A DNA stretch of 64,000 bases from Malus domestica (Eukaryota; Streptophyta; Magnoliopsida; Rosales; Rosaceae): the NCBI RefSeq assembly GCF_042453785.1, contig NC_091677.1, positions 29,451,501-29,515,500 of the forward strand, in the 5' to 3' direction. The notes beneath the pieces were generated by a model. The model was given only the letters and a program-made list of their open reading frames with translations, was not told the origin of the DNA and ran no database searches. Positions 31,610-44,345 of the stretch are shown here, one piece after another (within the stretch, counting starts at the first letter, position 1; every line of letters begins with the position of its first letter). The translations under genes were made by a program, and so were the position numbers.

Positions 31610-32251
31610 ATTTAATTTTATCATGTGTTTTATTTATTTATTTATTATATCTTTCTAGAGCATTCTAGCTGTCTCCTTTAATATTGCTTTTATGGTTTTT
31701 TATAATTATTTTAGTTCTTATGTTTTATTCATTTATATTTTGGTCCCGCAACCAGTCCTCCTTTTGGACAAAAAAAATTATCAGGAAACACACCATAGCT
31801 CAAATCAAAATGACATTTGGGTAAATCTTCCAACAATGAAGATTAATTAATCACGTTGATTATAATTGAATTACAAAGTTTAAACATTAATCGTCACATA
31901 GTCAAGTTCGATAATTAAAACGCAAATAGAGGGTATCACATCAGTGATATTAGATCTGAATCATCCAGATATAAATTGTATAGTGTTTGTTAAGTCTTCG
32001 ATGTGAGACTATATCCAATATGATACTATTCTTAGTGCATCTAAACATTATTAGCGCTATCTTATTTTTGTTTAATTCAAACTATATTTTAACTCATTTA
32101 AATTATACGAAGAAGGATTCGAACTTGAATACAGAAGAAAAACATATCTAGTCTAATTTGGTTAGGACAAGATTACAACATTTTCTTGTCTTCGGAAATA
32201 CATAATAAAAAAGCAATGGTGACAATATGGCACGTGATTCATTATTTCTGT
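31610..32251. other. Intergenic stretch
   Basis: No gene or defined repeat is recognised. Confidence 0.4.
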
Positions 32252-32259
32252 CCCATTGG

Positions 32260-32535
32260 TAGACCTGTAAACAGGTTGAGTTTATTGGGTTTGGGTTGGG
32301 TTCAACCCGACCCGTTAACAATTATTATTATTATTATTATTATTTGCATAGAGTTTATATTTTGTTGTTAAAACTTTACTGAAATTACTAAAACATCCTC
32401 AACTAACAGGTGCTAACAAGTTGATCCAAAGTGACCCGTTATTTAACAGGTTCACCCGTTAGCAATCCGACCCATTATGTATCCACCCAAATACTAATAT
32501 TAACGGGTCGGGTCGGGTCCAAAATTCCAGGTCTA
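32260..32535. mobile_element. hAT-type MITE, 276 bp
   Basis: TAGACCTGTAAACAGG at the left faces CCAGGTCTA at the right. Inner arms GGTTCAACCCGACCCGTTAAC and TTAACGGGTCGGGTCGGGTCC are inverted. The flanks CCCATTGG (32252-32259) and CCTATTGG (32536-32543) match at 7 of 8 bases. An (ATT)n microsatellite lies inside. Confidence 0.85.
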
Positions 32536-32644
32536 CCTATTGGGGATGGAATTTGGGATTTAAGAACAATTGTTGCATGGTCACTTCAACCAAATTCTTA
32601 GATTTAATTGCAGGCCCGGCTTTGAAGGACAATCGTTTTGTTTT

Positions 32645-32796
32645 GGAACTCTAACGAAAAACTTCTGGTAATGTTCACTTTAACAAAAACCATATTTTTA
32701 CATTAAAAAGTCAATCATGGTACTATTCATTTGACCCTTTATTTTGTCCTTATCGTTAAAACTCAAAATTTTCAAGCTCTTTTCATTAGTTTTTCT
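32645..32796 (-). mobile_element. MITE family A, copy 5
   Basis: GGAACTCTAACGAAAAAC to TTAGTTTTTCT, 152 bp, with TTTTGTTTT on both sides exactly (32636-32644, 32797-32805). Confidence 0.9.
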
Positions 32797-32805
32797 TTTT
32801 GTTTT

Positions 32806-33700
32806 CTAGTAATGAATGGACTTCAATTCAATCTAAGTTTTTATAAAAAAAAAAAAAAAAATCAATCTAAGTTGTTGAAAGGACAATGCATTTTTTTTGG
32901 GGCTAATATACGTCATTCATCTTTACCTGTAAATTAAAATGAATATATATATTTAAGTTAGTTATTAAAAGTATAAGAAGAAAATTATTGCTGGCATGTC
33001 ATATTTGATTTGTTTGTAAGAAAAAAATGAAGAGTCTTTAAGTAGAGATTAGCAATGCAAAAAAGTATGTCTCTGAGTCCCTCAATAGTTTTGAAAATGT
33101 GTCGATAACATATTGATATTTTTCTCAACGAATATAATATTTGGACATATCAATTACATGTCGACCGTGAAAGAAAATTGTTTTAGAAACGTAGGTGGTT
33201 GCATATAAAGGTGGCAAATCAACCTATTGTGTTGTTAACTAGTCCCTATTAAGACTTATTTAGTTTAATTTTATTTTACACTATCATCTCTACTACCATT
33301 CTGACATCTATATTACAATGATATCAATTAAACGAATCTTAACGAATACTTATTTATTTACCACTTCTAATCGCATAGCGGGGCTCACAATCTTGAAGTA
33401 TTTGCAAAAGGAGATTGCAACAATAATTTTGAGTCTAGCGGGGTTTGGTTTGAGGTACACTGGAATCTACGGGAGCTTACGTTTAGTTGTCTTTTTCTCT
33501 TCCCTTTATTTGTGTTAGTTGCTTTTTCAAAATGTTATATCAGCCTAGTATTTTTTTAATACGTCGATATTTCATATTTAAACAAAATTACAAAAAATGA
33601 TTATTTGACATTTTGTACCCATATTTTTATTTTATTGGCAGAACACTACTCTTGCAGTGTACCTGTGATGTTTAAATTTTTCTTCATATAATTACCTAAG
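32806..33700. other. AT-rich intergenic stretch
   Basis: No gene or defined repeat is recognised. Confidence 0.4.
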
Positions 33701-33706
33701 GAAAAT

Positions 33707-33813
33707 GTTATTGACACTTCAAAAATCTCATTCTATATTTTTCACAAGTGTACTTTTCTTTCCAAATATAGAAAGTTTGGAGTGTAAAATTAGATTTTTG
33801 AAATGTCAATAAC
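33707..33813. mobile_element. Short MITE, ~107 bp
   Basis: GTTATTGACACTTCAAAAATC and GATTTTTGAAATGTCAATAAC are inverted ends. Weaker pairing extends outward a further ~12 bases on each side, so the true ends may be a little wider. No firm target duplication. Confidence 0.65.
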
Positions 33814-33960
33814 AATTCATTTACTTAATTATAATAAATTAATATCAAACTTGTCGTAGATAAAATTTAAACTCAACTTCTCACAATCAAATAAAAGTAA
33901 ATACATGTGGATCACAATACAGAGTTTGAAAAAATGACTTAGAGTGAGAGCTTTGATTAA

Positions 33961-34114
33961 GGGGAACTTTAACGAAAAGTACCCGGTACTGTTCACTTTA
34001 ACGAAAAACCACATTTTTACACTAAAAAGTCAATCCTGGTACTATTCACTTTACCATTTATTTTGTCCTTATCATTAAAACTCAAAGTTTTCAAGCTCTT
34101 TTCATTAGTTTTCC
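33961..34114 (-). mobile_element. MITE family A, copy 6
   Basis: GGGGAACTTTAACGAAAAG to TTAGTTTTCC, 154 bp, with TTTGATTAA on both sides exactly (33952-33960, 34115-34123). Confidence 0.95.
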
Positions 34115-34123
34115 TTTGATTAA

Positions 34124-34979
34124 ACGATGATTAGCCAACGTTGTTGTCGACACTCATTTCGTCAAATGTCAATTAAGACATCGACCTTTTTTGACTTGGT
34201 AAACATGTTGCAGACCTTGATCTCCACGCAATAATGCCACTTGTATTATTTCTTATTTATTTCTGTTTGCCTCATCTTTCATGGACCTGGTTTTGTTAAT
34301 TAAAATGGAAACATACGTGTCCAACTAGAGAGATGTTTCAATATGACGAGAACATAATAGATACATCAAGTGTCATTAGTTGAATATTTAAAAAAAAATT
34401 CTAACCACTTGTATAATAACACTTAATGTACCGGACGATGTTCCTAACACTGAAGATTTCTCCAACTAGAATGCCAATGTGACGGTATTCTCAACCGATC
34501 ACACAATTTCTAAATGGCAACGCGCTAAAGACTTAGGATATTCAGTATTGCATTCTCTGAATCATTAAATAAAAGCTATTATGATTTATCAGAATGCCAT
34601 TTTAACTTCTATAAGTTTTACAGAACACGCATAAGATTTATATGTTTTAGGAACCGATCATGATCAACGGGCAATGAAGAAAAGAACAATCCACAGTTCA
34701 TTTCCTCTTTCGCATTGTTCTTGAATTGTCAACTCATTTAAAATTTTCGCGGATTAAATGAAAATCTGTACAAACGTACTCAATCCACCTGAAATACAAC
34801 GATAACACGAAAGAGAACTAACCTTCCTTCAGTTCTGCTGAAAAAAATATATGGCATGGAAGTTCACCTTTTGTTGGTTATGGAACAAAACACACCCTTC
34901 TACAGATTGAAAACCGGTGCTATCAACCGCTTTCCACAATATTTGATTTTCTCAAATCCTCCCAGATTACTATCCTCTT
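34124..34979. other. Intergenic stretch and 3' flank of the PPR gene
   Basis: No gene is seen. The last ~300 bases before 34980 are likely the PPR 3'UTR on minus. Confidence 0.4.
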
Positions 34980-37479
34980 TCACTTTATAAAAGCCATAAC
35001 CCGAGATCCATCATATGTGTAATCTTCTACTTTATCGTACGAATCAAATGTAAGATGATCAGTCTCTTCCAATAATCTCAAAAGTTCCTGTGATACTTCC
35101 TCATCTCTCTTATGAGGTTCACCAGTAACATACTTATCTAATTTATCACACAAATCAGCTGAAAAATAATCCTTTTCTCTAATTAATCTCAAAAGCTCTT
35201 GTGCTACTTCCACGTCTCCCTTCTCTTTCAAGTATTCAAGACATGCAGCCAAGGTTAGATGATTGAACTTCCGTCCTGGTCGACTTACCAATATTGCTTT
35301 TTTCATCGTATCCACTGCTTTACCCATCTGACCATCCATATGATATCCGGTTGTCAAACGAGTCCATGCGACTGCATCCAGCTCCTTACCGCTCTCTTCA
35401 AGCCGCTTTATATATAATTGGGCTTTCTCCAAAAGACCTTTCTTGCAGTACGCAGTGATCAGCAAGTTGGGAATTCGTATGTCAAAAAACTTGGCCACAG
35501 ATTCCCATTCCTCCACAATCATCTCAGCACTATCAATGTCACCCAGCTTTAATAATGAACTTAGCATACAAAGATAGCCAGAATTGTATAATCCCACCTT
35601 ATTTTTGTATATGTTCCAAATACGATAAACCTCATCTTTATTCCCAATAGCAGTGTATAAAGTGAGGAAGACTTCATATGCAAATTTATTTGTTTGATTG
35701 CCAACGAGTTGTTCTGATCGCCTAAGCATTGTTGAAGCCTTCTCTAATAAGCCAGCTTTCAAGAAACCATTTGCTGCAATAACATAACCATTCCAGTCTA
35801 CATTGACCAAAGGATCGGCTTCTATCTTCATTAAAACCTTCTCCAACTTGTCTATCTCAGAAATGGCTGCATATGAATTCAATTGAATCTTCAATGTATA
35901 ACTGTCATAATCAATGCCCTTTTCTTCCATCTCCTTTACCAGAATATCAAGCTTTTCATGTTTACCTATCTGAGAATAGAGGGTAAGCATAGCATTATAA
36001 ACTAATGATCCTTTCAAATAACCTAATTTGTTCATCTTCTCGAAAATAATCTCAGCCTTTTCTGAAGATTTATTCTCTACATAGCTGAATAAAAGAGCAC
36101 CATACACCTTGAAGTTTCTCAGTTGGTCTGGGATGCTATTAAAGTACGCCTCAGCTTGTTGTAGGCCATAGACTTTGGAGATCAAATCTAGCCGAACCGC
36201 AATGTCTCCTGGAGTTAGATACTGGTTCTGTGCATCACTCATCCATTCTGAAATCTAAAAGAATAACAATTCAGGGTCTTCCAGTTTCATCTTTTAATAT
36301 ATTATTGGTCACAATTCAGGGTCCATCTGTTTAATAACATGCAGAACACATACTATCAAATAGAAATGATTTGAGTTGACCATTGCTTCAGCAAAAACTT
36401 CCTAAGAATTTAAAAGCACATAACCAGAATCATTTACCACGGTCATCAACACACAAGCATTCATTAGCATCCACAAAAGGAACTATGTCTACTATGATTC
36501 ATGAATTTGTGCTTTGTATTATTACATTTTCAAAAGCGTGTTCTTGAGAAACTTTACAGGTTGCAACGTGTACATTCTAATAGCTATAGCATTCTTAGCA
36601 GAGTGATGATAGTAGAAAGTTATAAGGGGAAAACAGAGTGTCTTTAAAATATTACTACGATAAGTAAATATCGCAAAAAGAGTACACTTGAAAATATACT
36701 AATGACAACCACCCTAGAAATGATAAAACAAACCAAATCTAGCAGTGTAAAACATATGTAACAGAACAAATTGTTGTTTTTGCGGCGCTTTTTCTTCAAC
36801 CTCTTGTTAAATGGCAGTCTCTTTATTTGATAAGGAAATAAAATGTATACTACACGTAACTGCAGTCATCATATCCGCTTCTCCATTGAAACAATGTTGT
36901 CTTTTGCTAAAAACAATTTAACGATTCTCCGAAAATGATTATGGATTATCAGAGTTCATGTCATAATCAATTTTCATGTCAACAATCTGCGGTATATATG
37001 TAAATTAGCTCAGACTTCTTAAAATTTATAAATTGGGTTATTTATTTTCCATCATAATCTTTTCTATACGAATATTTTCTTCAAAATTTAATCTCACCGG
37101 ATTCTTTGACTGAAATCGATAGGCTAGCATTGACTCCATTTCACATTCAATGCAATTTCTATGACAATATTATACAAGAAACCACTATAATCATTTCTTT
37201 TTCTTTTACCTGGAGAGCGTGGCTGTAGCGGCGATGTTTACGGAACAGCTTGATGAAACTCTGGAGCTCCCATTTCTTGACATCTCTCCCTTCTTCGACC
37301 CACTGATTGAGAATCGGTACAATGGAAACCCTCGGATTTCCGGCCTGGGAAATCCTAACGTGCAAAGGCTCAAACGGGGGTGGAGAGGAGGCCGTGGCCT
37401 CAATTGAGCAAAACAGTGCTCGAGAACTCCCAGAAATGGCATTACCACGCCATGGATTTGAACCAAGAAGCTTAATCAT
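34980..37479 (-). CDS. P-type pentatricopeptide repeat protein, organellar (At2g20710-like)
   Basis: There are two exons: 37479-37210 (90 codons) and 36254-34980 (424 codons plus TGA), joined in phase 0 across a 955-bp intron (donor CCAG|GTAAAAG, acceptor CTTTTAG|ATTTCAG). The protein is 514 residues. The first ~30 residues (MIKLLGSNPWRGNAISGSSR) are rich in R and S and poor in acids, as in mitochondrial presequences. The junction reads ALQ|ISEWMSD, the usual start of this subfamily. Tandem 35-residue helical repeats follow: VYGALLFSYVENKSSEKAE, YNAMLTLYSQIGKHEKLD, AWTRLTTGYHMDGQMGKA. There is no E/DYW extension, so it is P-class, whose members bind single-stranded organellar RNA. The closest I recall are the At2g20710/At4g21705-type proteins, annotated as mitochondrial. 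The frame is intact. Confidence 0.9.
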
Positions 37480-38860
37480 TGAACCCTAATTTCGTAGAGG
37501 GTTTTGGGAGAAATTGTGATTTTAGGGGTTTTAGGGTTTAGCAGTGTACTATGCCAACTCGACTTTTCTCATCTTTTATGTTTCATGTTTGTGAAGGGGC
37601 CAGTTCATTGCACAAAAAGACAATAGGAACGCGGCGTTTCGGATTAATAATATTAAAATATATGTTAATGTTTTATTTTTAAATATGTTCTTGTGTTATT
37701 AGGACGAAATATAAATGTGAGAATAAATTCATGCCATTCTATTCAAATCTCGCTGTTGACTAAAACTTTTCTCAGGTTTACTTTATGGGCGTTACTATCT
37801 CAATGTTTCTTAAGGAAAGTTTGAGATTAATGTTCATTTAAAAAAAAAATAGTAACGTTGTGCTTTAAGAATAATCGGTTGTAACATAAAGTAGTCAAAT
37901 GTTTAATAAATTGTATTTTTCAAAGTGTTTTGAGTATGAAAAACAATATAAAAGCACTTGGTCAAATTTAATTACAAAATGAAAATGGTAGTAGGTGTAG
38001 CCGCAATTGTGGTTGTGATGATGGAGATAGTAGGGGGTGGAGGTGGTGGTTGTGGTGATAGGTTATGGTGGTCACACAAAAGAAACTATTAACCCTTAAT
38101 ATTACCCCGGCCTTAACTAATCTTTCCAATGACATTATACTGCACAATTTATGAGCAATTAGGGATGGGTTCGGTTTCATTTGGTTCGTCAAGGTATGAG
38201 ATGCTGACGATAGTAGCACGCAAAGCGGGGAATCGAGGGTTCTGACTTATTAGTTTGGAGAAACACGCGGATTGCGTCCTAACGTAAGGTGTAGTAGGGT
38301 TTGAGTTAAAACTAGTGAAACAATGTCTTACGACAATTCAGTTCGGTTCAGCTTTTGAACCACTGAAATCGAAACTAAACCAGTAAATGGTTAAGAAATA
38401 TGAAAATCCATTTGAATGGGCGAGTTTTATTCGTATCTGTCAAACAAGAAGCCGCATCTTTGGCCTCAAACACATGACAAAATGTTCTTACCACAGAAAA
38501 TATAGATACATATAATTCCCTACGCGTCACAATGTATACAGCAGATACATCATTTATGTACCTGTGTTAGCAACAGGTATGTACAACATACCTCATTAAG
38601 CAAACTAATCCAAACTATCCACAAAAGCTAACAGCCCGCATACCACCACCTACGTCTGTCTGTCCGCTCCCAAGTCCTTCTCATGAGAATCGCGCGGCCA
38701 AGCAACAAACAGCTGCATGGTTCCCAGACAGCAACTCTATTCAATCTGCTCTGTAGAAGTGCAGCAACTTCAACGGTTTCACCGTTTCCTGGCACAAACA
38801 AATCAAAAAGCTAAAACTTGATTTTGCTATGACCATATTTAATCTCAGTTATAAAGGAAA
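37480..38860. other. Intergenic stretch between two minus-strand genes
   Basis: 37480-37620 is probably the PPR promoter and leader; GTTTAGGGTTTTAG-like sequence is read on plus at 37520-37545. 38640-38860 is likely 3'UTR of the zinc-finger gene. No gene is recognised between. Confidence 0.4.
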
Positions 38861-40794
38861 TCAGGTGAAGTATCCTACAGAAACCTCGATTCCCTCTTCA
38901 GATTGGGAAGGGAAATGAAAACCCGTCGAGCAATTCTCCAACATTTCAGGACTCTTCATCCATGCTCTACGTGCATCACTCACCTTTATCTTATACTTGA
39001 ACAGCTGTGACATAGATAAAAAATCTACAGATTAGAGAAAGCAAACCGATAAGGTCTTTTTCCCTGCCTAGTTCTATCTGAGATATCAAAAGCGAGTTTT
39101 CTGAAAAGGTTTATCTCTACATAGCTTCTCTAATCTTTGATCATCACGTGCATGCTCTATCACAGGTATGGAAAATATAATAAGTTTGCCTTGCCAAAAG
39201 TTAATAAAGTTAAATTCAAGCACATAACTGTCGTGTAACAGGAATACCTGATACAAAGGGACATTTGGTTTCTCCAGGTCATCTTTATCTATGAGGATAC
39301 CAGTGCCCTGACACTCTGGGCAGAATACAGAATACATTTGTGAGCTCAAAGCTATCATCTGACCATCTTTTCCATTGCACTTGGCTGCAGTTTTTCTCCT
39401 AGATCTTCTTCTCACTTTTGAACTAGCGGACTGATTTGTGATCATCTCAACCTCACACAGAAGTATCCAGTGTACAAGGCAGGAAGTATGAAACACATGA
39501 AAAGCCTGCATGCGCATATATCAAAATGATGCTAACTACTTTCTTTGAGAAAAAAAAAAAAGATAGAGAGAAACAGACTCTATTGCAGAATTGAATACAT
39601 AGGTTTACAATTTTAAAGGGATCGAGGTACAGCAATGGGTGGGGGCGTGGAGGAGAGGAAGGAAGAGGATGAAAGCTATTTAGGGCTCACCCCATTCACA
39701 TTTCGACTACTGCAAGCAAGCCTTCCTGTCTTCAAATTTATGAGAGTTGCTACATCTTTCCTAGGAAGCATCTTCTGTTGACAGATATCACACGTTCTGC
39801 CCGAAGCTAAACGCTGTTGCCGTCTTAACTCTCTCCTCATTGACTTGTTAATAAATCTTGTGTGCAGAAGCTGATCATCATACCGGTCTAAAAGCAATCT
39901 TGACGTTGACCCACTGGAAGCAGATGAATCTTCCCCGCATGAATCAAACTGATTACTTAGAGATTCACTAATATCCTCGGGGTCAGAGAAGAACTTTTTT
40001 CTCTTACCGCTGCTGCCCTCTGTTTCTTCTGTAGGACTGGATGAGAGAAGCATCCTTACATCATCAAGCAACCCCTTTCTACCCAAATCAATATTGTAAC
40101 TGAAGGTAACAACAGCAAAGTTGTTCTCAGGAACCTTGAGTAAATCATTGCTAGCTGTCCTTGTCCCCAACCATTCACACCATATTCTACTAATAGAATT
40201 TGACACCTCATCCTGCTTGAGGAACCTTGCAGCAATTTGTCCAAAACCTACCTGCTTCACTTCTATGTCAGTAATTTCATCCCTAACCAGAATATTAGGG
40301 ATCACAACAGAGGAATTCACTCCATCAGAATGCTCATTAGATTCATGACCATCAGCACCAAAATGCTCATTGCCATTAGATATCAAATTTTCCCCATATT
40401 TGACAACAGCAAGATTGTTTTCATCGTCATGAGACTTCAAAATCTTTTGTTTATTGCCATCTGGAATCACCAACTGCTTATCAGTCTCATCTGAATTATG
40501 AAAGAAAACCACACCATCGTTAAAAGGCCACGGGTTCGATTGCAAGAGAGTAACCTTAGCAGCAGCTAACCTGTCATTGTGAAGATTACCCTTCAAGTGA
40601 TCAAACAACACTTTATCACTGTAACATGGCGCAAGGCACAAAGTACAGAAGAAAATGAACTTTTTCCCCTCTTCTCGTAGCTCAACATATGTGTGTCCTT
40701 GTGACCTCACATTGCGAAGAATTGTTCTTGTTGCTTGCTCTCTAAGACTACTAGCGCTAGTCTTTGGAAACCCAACGTCCCACCTTCCCGCCAT
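38861..40794 (-). CDS. Plant zinc-finger protein: N-terminal C2H2 and C-terminal RING-like cysteine cluster
   Basis: I assemble three coding introns and four coding segments: 40794-39691, 39505-39248 and 39004-38861, giving 368+86+47 = 501 residues, all joined in phase 0 (donors AATGGG|GTGAGC and TATCAG|GTATTC; acceptors GCATGCAG| and TGTCACAG|). The segments listed are three; a fourth, leader exon lies upstream of the acceptor TTTTTTGCAG at 40804. Near residue 50 is FCTLCLAPC...DHLKGNLH, a C-x2-C...H-x5-H finger of the U1/matrin kind that often binds RNA. A long acidic/serine-rich middle follows. The C-terminal part has CDICQQK, then FHTSCLVHW, then CPECQGTGI, a spacing that recalls RING fingers. 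A basic VRRRSRRKTAAK stretch may be a nuclear signal. I do not recognise a named gene. The start MAGRWDVGFP is chosen because the acceptor lies nine bases upstream. Confidence 0.8.
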
Positions 40795-41099
40795 CAAAGT
40801 TTCCTGCAAAAAACCAAATTCAACTTCGAGTGCAAAAGCTCCTTCAAGACCACCCAAGATCCAAGCTCAAATTCGAATATATCCACCCGTATCCATAGAC
40901 AGAGAGCTTTCAACAACCATATGAAACTCGATAAAACTCAAATTTCAAGAACTTCTTTCAATCCCAATAACTCAAAATCAAACTTTCCCAAGAGTTACTC
41001 AAGAAGCTTCAAGAAACCCTAGAATTCATATACGAAACTCCGTTCATCACAAAGATCATAGAACTTTCAAAATCACCCGAACGAAACACGCAAAATCAC

Positions 41100-41450
41100 C
41101 AAAATTCACTGTAACCCTAGAGCTTCTGTTCCCAACTCTTTAAATTCCGGCAGAAATACAGCAACAGAGAAACCGAAAACGGCAATAACAACCCTAAAAC
41201 TAGGAAAATCTAGAAATGAACAGAGGAAACTCTAAAGGTACATAATGGAGGCGTACTCTGTATAGGATTCTTGAGGAAGCGCGGACTCCGTCGGTCAGAG
41301 TGGGGCGCGTAGCGAGCGACGCAGAGAAGCGAGTGAGAGCTGGAGTCCTCCATAGCCATCTCCATTGCACTCGAAGCTCGAACTTCGTAGGTGTTTGGAG
41401 AGGGGAGAAATTGGGGGAAAATCGAATGGGAAAGAGGAGAGACTGTTGAG
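41100..41450 (-). promoter_or_regulatory. Probable leader exon and promoter of the zinc-finger gene
   Basis: Read on minus, a CT-rich start (CTCTTTCCCATTCG, CCCCAATTTCTCCCC) is followed by an upstream open frame beginning MEMAMEDSSSHSLLC at ~41365. A possible donor is TTAT|GTACCT at ~41243. Joined to the acceptor at 40804, this short upstream frame would stop before the main ATG. The donor is uncertain. Confidence 0.4.
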
Positions 41451-41454
41451 ATTT

Positions 41455-43790
41455 CAATTTCCAGATTAAATTTAAAATCAAAGTAGATTTCTTGGGTTCA
41501 GTTGACGTTATCTTTTAGAGTAATAATGTGATGATAATGATTGGTGTTCGTACGGTTGTGATGATAATTTAAAATCAAAGTAGACTTCCGGTTCATACGG
41601 TTGTGTTCATTTTGATCCTGAACAAGTCCCGGATTCATGAGAGTTTTAGAAAATTTAGTCATCTCATTCTCATAGAAGCGACCAATTTCTGCTCTCACAT
41701 AAGTGACCACTGATTAAGAATAGTATGCTCTATTCCTCTTATTTATAAGATATCACTGTCATTAAGTATAAATATACAACCTAAAACTTCTGCACACAAC
41801 ACACTTCTTCCATCATAGGAATGAGGTATATAGTGTGTTAACTTCTTTGAATCATGCCCAACCAGTTTGCTTGTTGAACTTAGACCATGTGATCTCCAAT
41901 CAACTAAGTTAGGTTTCCGCCCGGCTGATTCATTAGTTATGTTGGTTTCAACCTCATTCCCCTCGATAATCAACTTACTCTCTAGTCAAGCCTTTAATAA
42001 TTGGTACCACTAAGGTTGACTACTCTTATGGTGTGCACTTCCATATTATGAAATTATTTTTCATATGAGAATAGTTGTAATGTTAAGTCCTCGAAACATA
42101 TGTTAGGACTTACGTAATAATTTGCTAACACTAGGAAGTAGACTTCGCCCACATTTAAGGTATCTATAGAAGGTCTATAACATTGCCATACCTTAAACAA
42201 TTACTCATTACAAGAGATGACATCTTGATTGTCTCATCTAATTAGCAAATTATGTTTCCATTCTTTGTAAGTAAATCTCATATCTCAAAAATAGATAAGC
42301 TACCCCCACAATTCTTCGATAATTGTGGTTAATTTCTAATGTTATTGTTAAATCGATCATGTTTTGTTCTTCAAAAAGTAGGAAACAACTAAAGATAGAC
42401 CTTATGTATCTATCTTCCTAGGCCTTCATGCCTCACTAGCCATTATAGGAAAAGCACTTCTTGACTTTCATCCTTTCCATATTATGACTACCATGCATGA
42501 CCATTCATATGCTTACTTAATAAGCATCATCATGTCTAATTTAATTTTGCAAGATGCTCCACACATTTTCAATATTTCGTCTTTTTCTTTCCAAAAGACC
42601 CCCACACTTTAACTTATTGGTTGCCATGACATTTCCCTCTTCTCGGAAATGCAGACTTCTTTAAAGCAGCATGAAAGTATGTACACTTTTATTGAGGTCC
42701 ACACGCTAACTATCCAAACACTGACGTTGTTTCTCGTTTAAATAATTTCAAGACTTAATCTTCTCTCAATCATGGCCTCTTTGTATGTCTATCTTCTAAA
42801 CCAAATTCCAGTGCCTTTTCATCAGATGATGCCAAGCGGTGCATCGTCTCAACTACCCCAAAGACACAATTCGGTGAAAGAGGAAAGACATCTTTTGGTG
42901 GTAATAAAAGGAAATCCTTAAAACATAGCTGCATTCAAATCCAGTGCTAACATTTACAAGGCATATCATTTTAATCCACTAATATTTCTTTAGGAAATAT
43001 CGGGCACAACCAAACATTGAATTGCTCTGCATTTGTTCATGAATATATATGGGAAAAATCATCGTTCATGCTATCATCAGTCTCAACCAATTGGTTGGAA
43101 TAGAGACCACGTAATTCATTTCCATTGAAACATATCATGATTTACACCTCTTCATATAGAGTTGTAACTTTCAGATTGCAAAATCTGAAAGAAAACCTAT
43201 ATCCAAATTGCCACATAACTTTCTTAATTTAATTACGGTCGTGGAAGTCATGATGCCCTTCCAACGTTTAGCAAAGAGACAGCCCTTTCCCTTTATTCAT
43301 TTGTTGGGTATAAAAGGATGTCATCTCCAGAGACACGGCAGACGGAAAAACACACCAAGCATATAACTGACATAAGGAAAAACAGTTTTCCAAAAATTTG
43401 GAACTCCACTTTACCCCAAACAGCACCACGAGTTTGCATATTGATCATTGTATCAATTCCAATGTTTCTTCAATTCACCACCAATCCCTTCACTGGCTCT
43501 TGATCTTTCTCTATTTTGTATACTGAATATACAACAAGCAACATGCATTCTAATCTAACGCCAGACTCAGCAACAAATACTCAATTCTTTTTTTCTTTTT
43601 CTTTTTTTATTTCTCTGTAAAGAACACTCTGGGCATCATTCTATATGACAAATTCAAAATTTAACGTGGTGGGAACTGGTCAAAAACATCATACCCTTTC
43701 ACTATCAAATGCATATATATTATTTTATTTTATTTATTAATCTCATATGCATGGCAGATTCATTTTATTGACAATAAGCAAAACATATGT
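41455..43790. other. Repetitive-looking stretch, unresolved
   Basis: No gene is recognised. A TATA-like GGGTATAAAAGGATG lies at 43306 and ATTTATAAGATATC at 41740. It adjoins a Copia gag fossil at its right end and may be non-coding retrotransposon sequence, but I could not find LTR ends or target duplications. Confidence 0.35.
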
Positions 43791-43794
43791 CACA

Positions 43795-44345
43795 CCAACA
43801 TTTCGGCCTTTACTTTGATGAACTTTCTTCAACAACATTCGCCTTGGCTTCCATACTCAAAACCAAGCTCTTCTCATTCTTTCTGTTATCTTCCTCAATT
43901 CTCAGCCTCACAATGAGATCCTCAAGGGTTATCTCCTTACGTTTGTGCTTGAGATAACTCTTGAACTCTTTCCAAGAAAGTGGCAGTTTTTCTATAAAGG
44001 ACGCCACTTGGAAAGACTCATTGATCACCATCCATTCAACATGAATGTCATGGATGATTTTCTAAAGATCTTCAGTTTGAGAGACAAGAGACTTGGAATC
44101 CACCATTTTGTAGTCCAAAAATTTGCCCACGACAAATTTCTTTAAACCAGCATCAGCGGTTTTATATTTTTTCTCAAGTGATTCCCAAAATTCCTTGTCT
44201 GTTTTGAATACCACATAGACATCATACAACGAATCATCTAATGCATTGAGAATATAATTTTTGCAGAGGAAATCATTATGTTTCCAGGCATCAATGGCCG
44301 TTAAAGTTTCTGCAAAAAAAATATTTTCCCCATCTGCATAGGCTC
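43795..44345 (-). mobile_element. Ty1/Copia gag fossil fragment
   Basis: Minus-strand translation matches the Copia gag (UBN2-type) domain: FVVGKFLDYKM, then SFQVASFIEKLPLSWKEF, then KRKEITLEDLIVRLRIEED and NEKSLVLSMEAKAN. The zinc knuckle and pol are absent. It is a truncated relic, broken in more than one place, with no LTRs attached. Confidence 0.85.
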
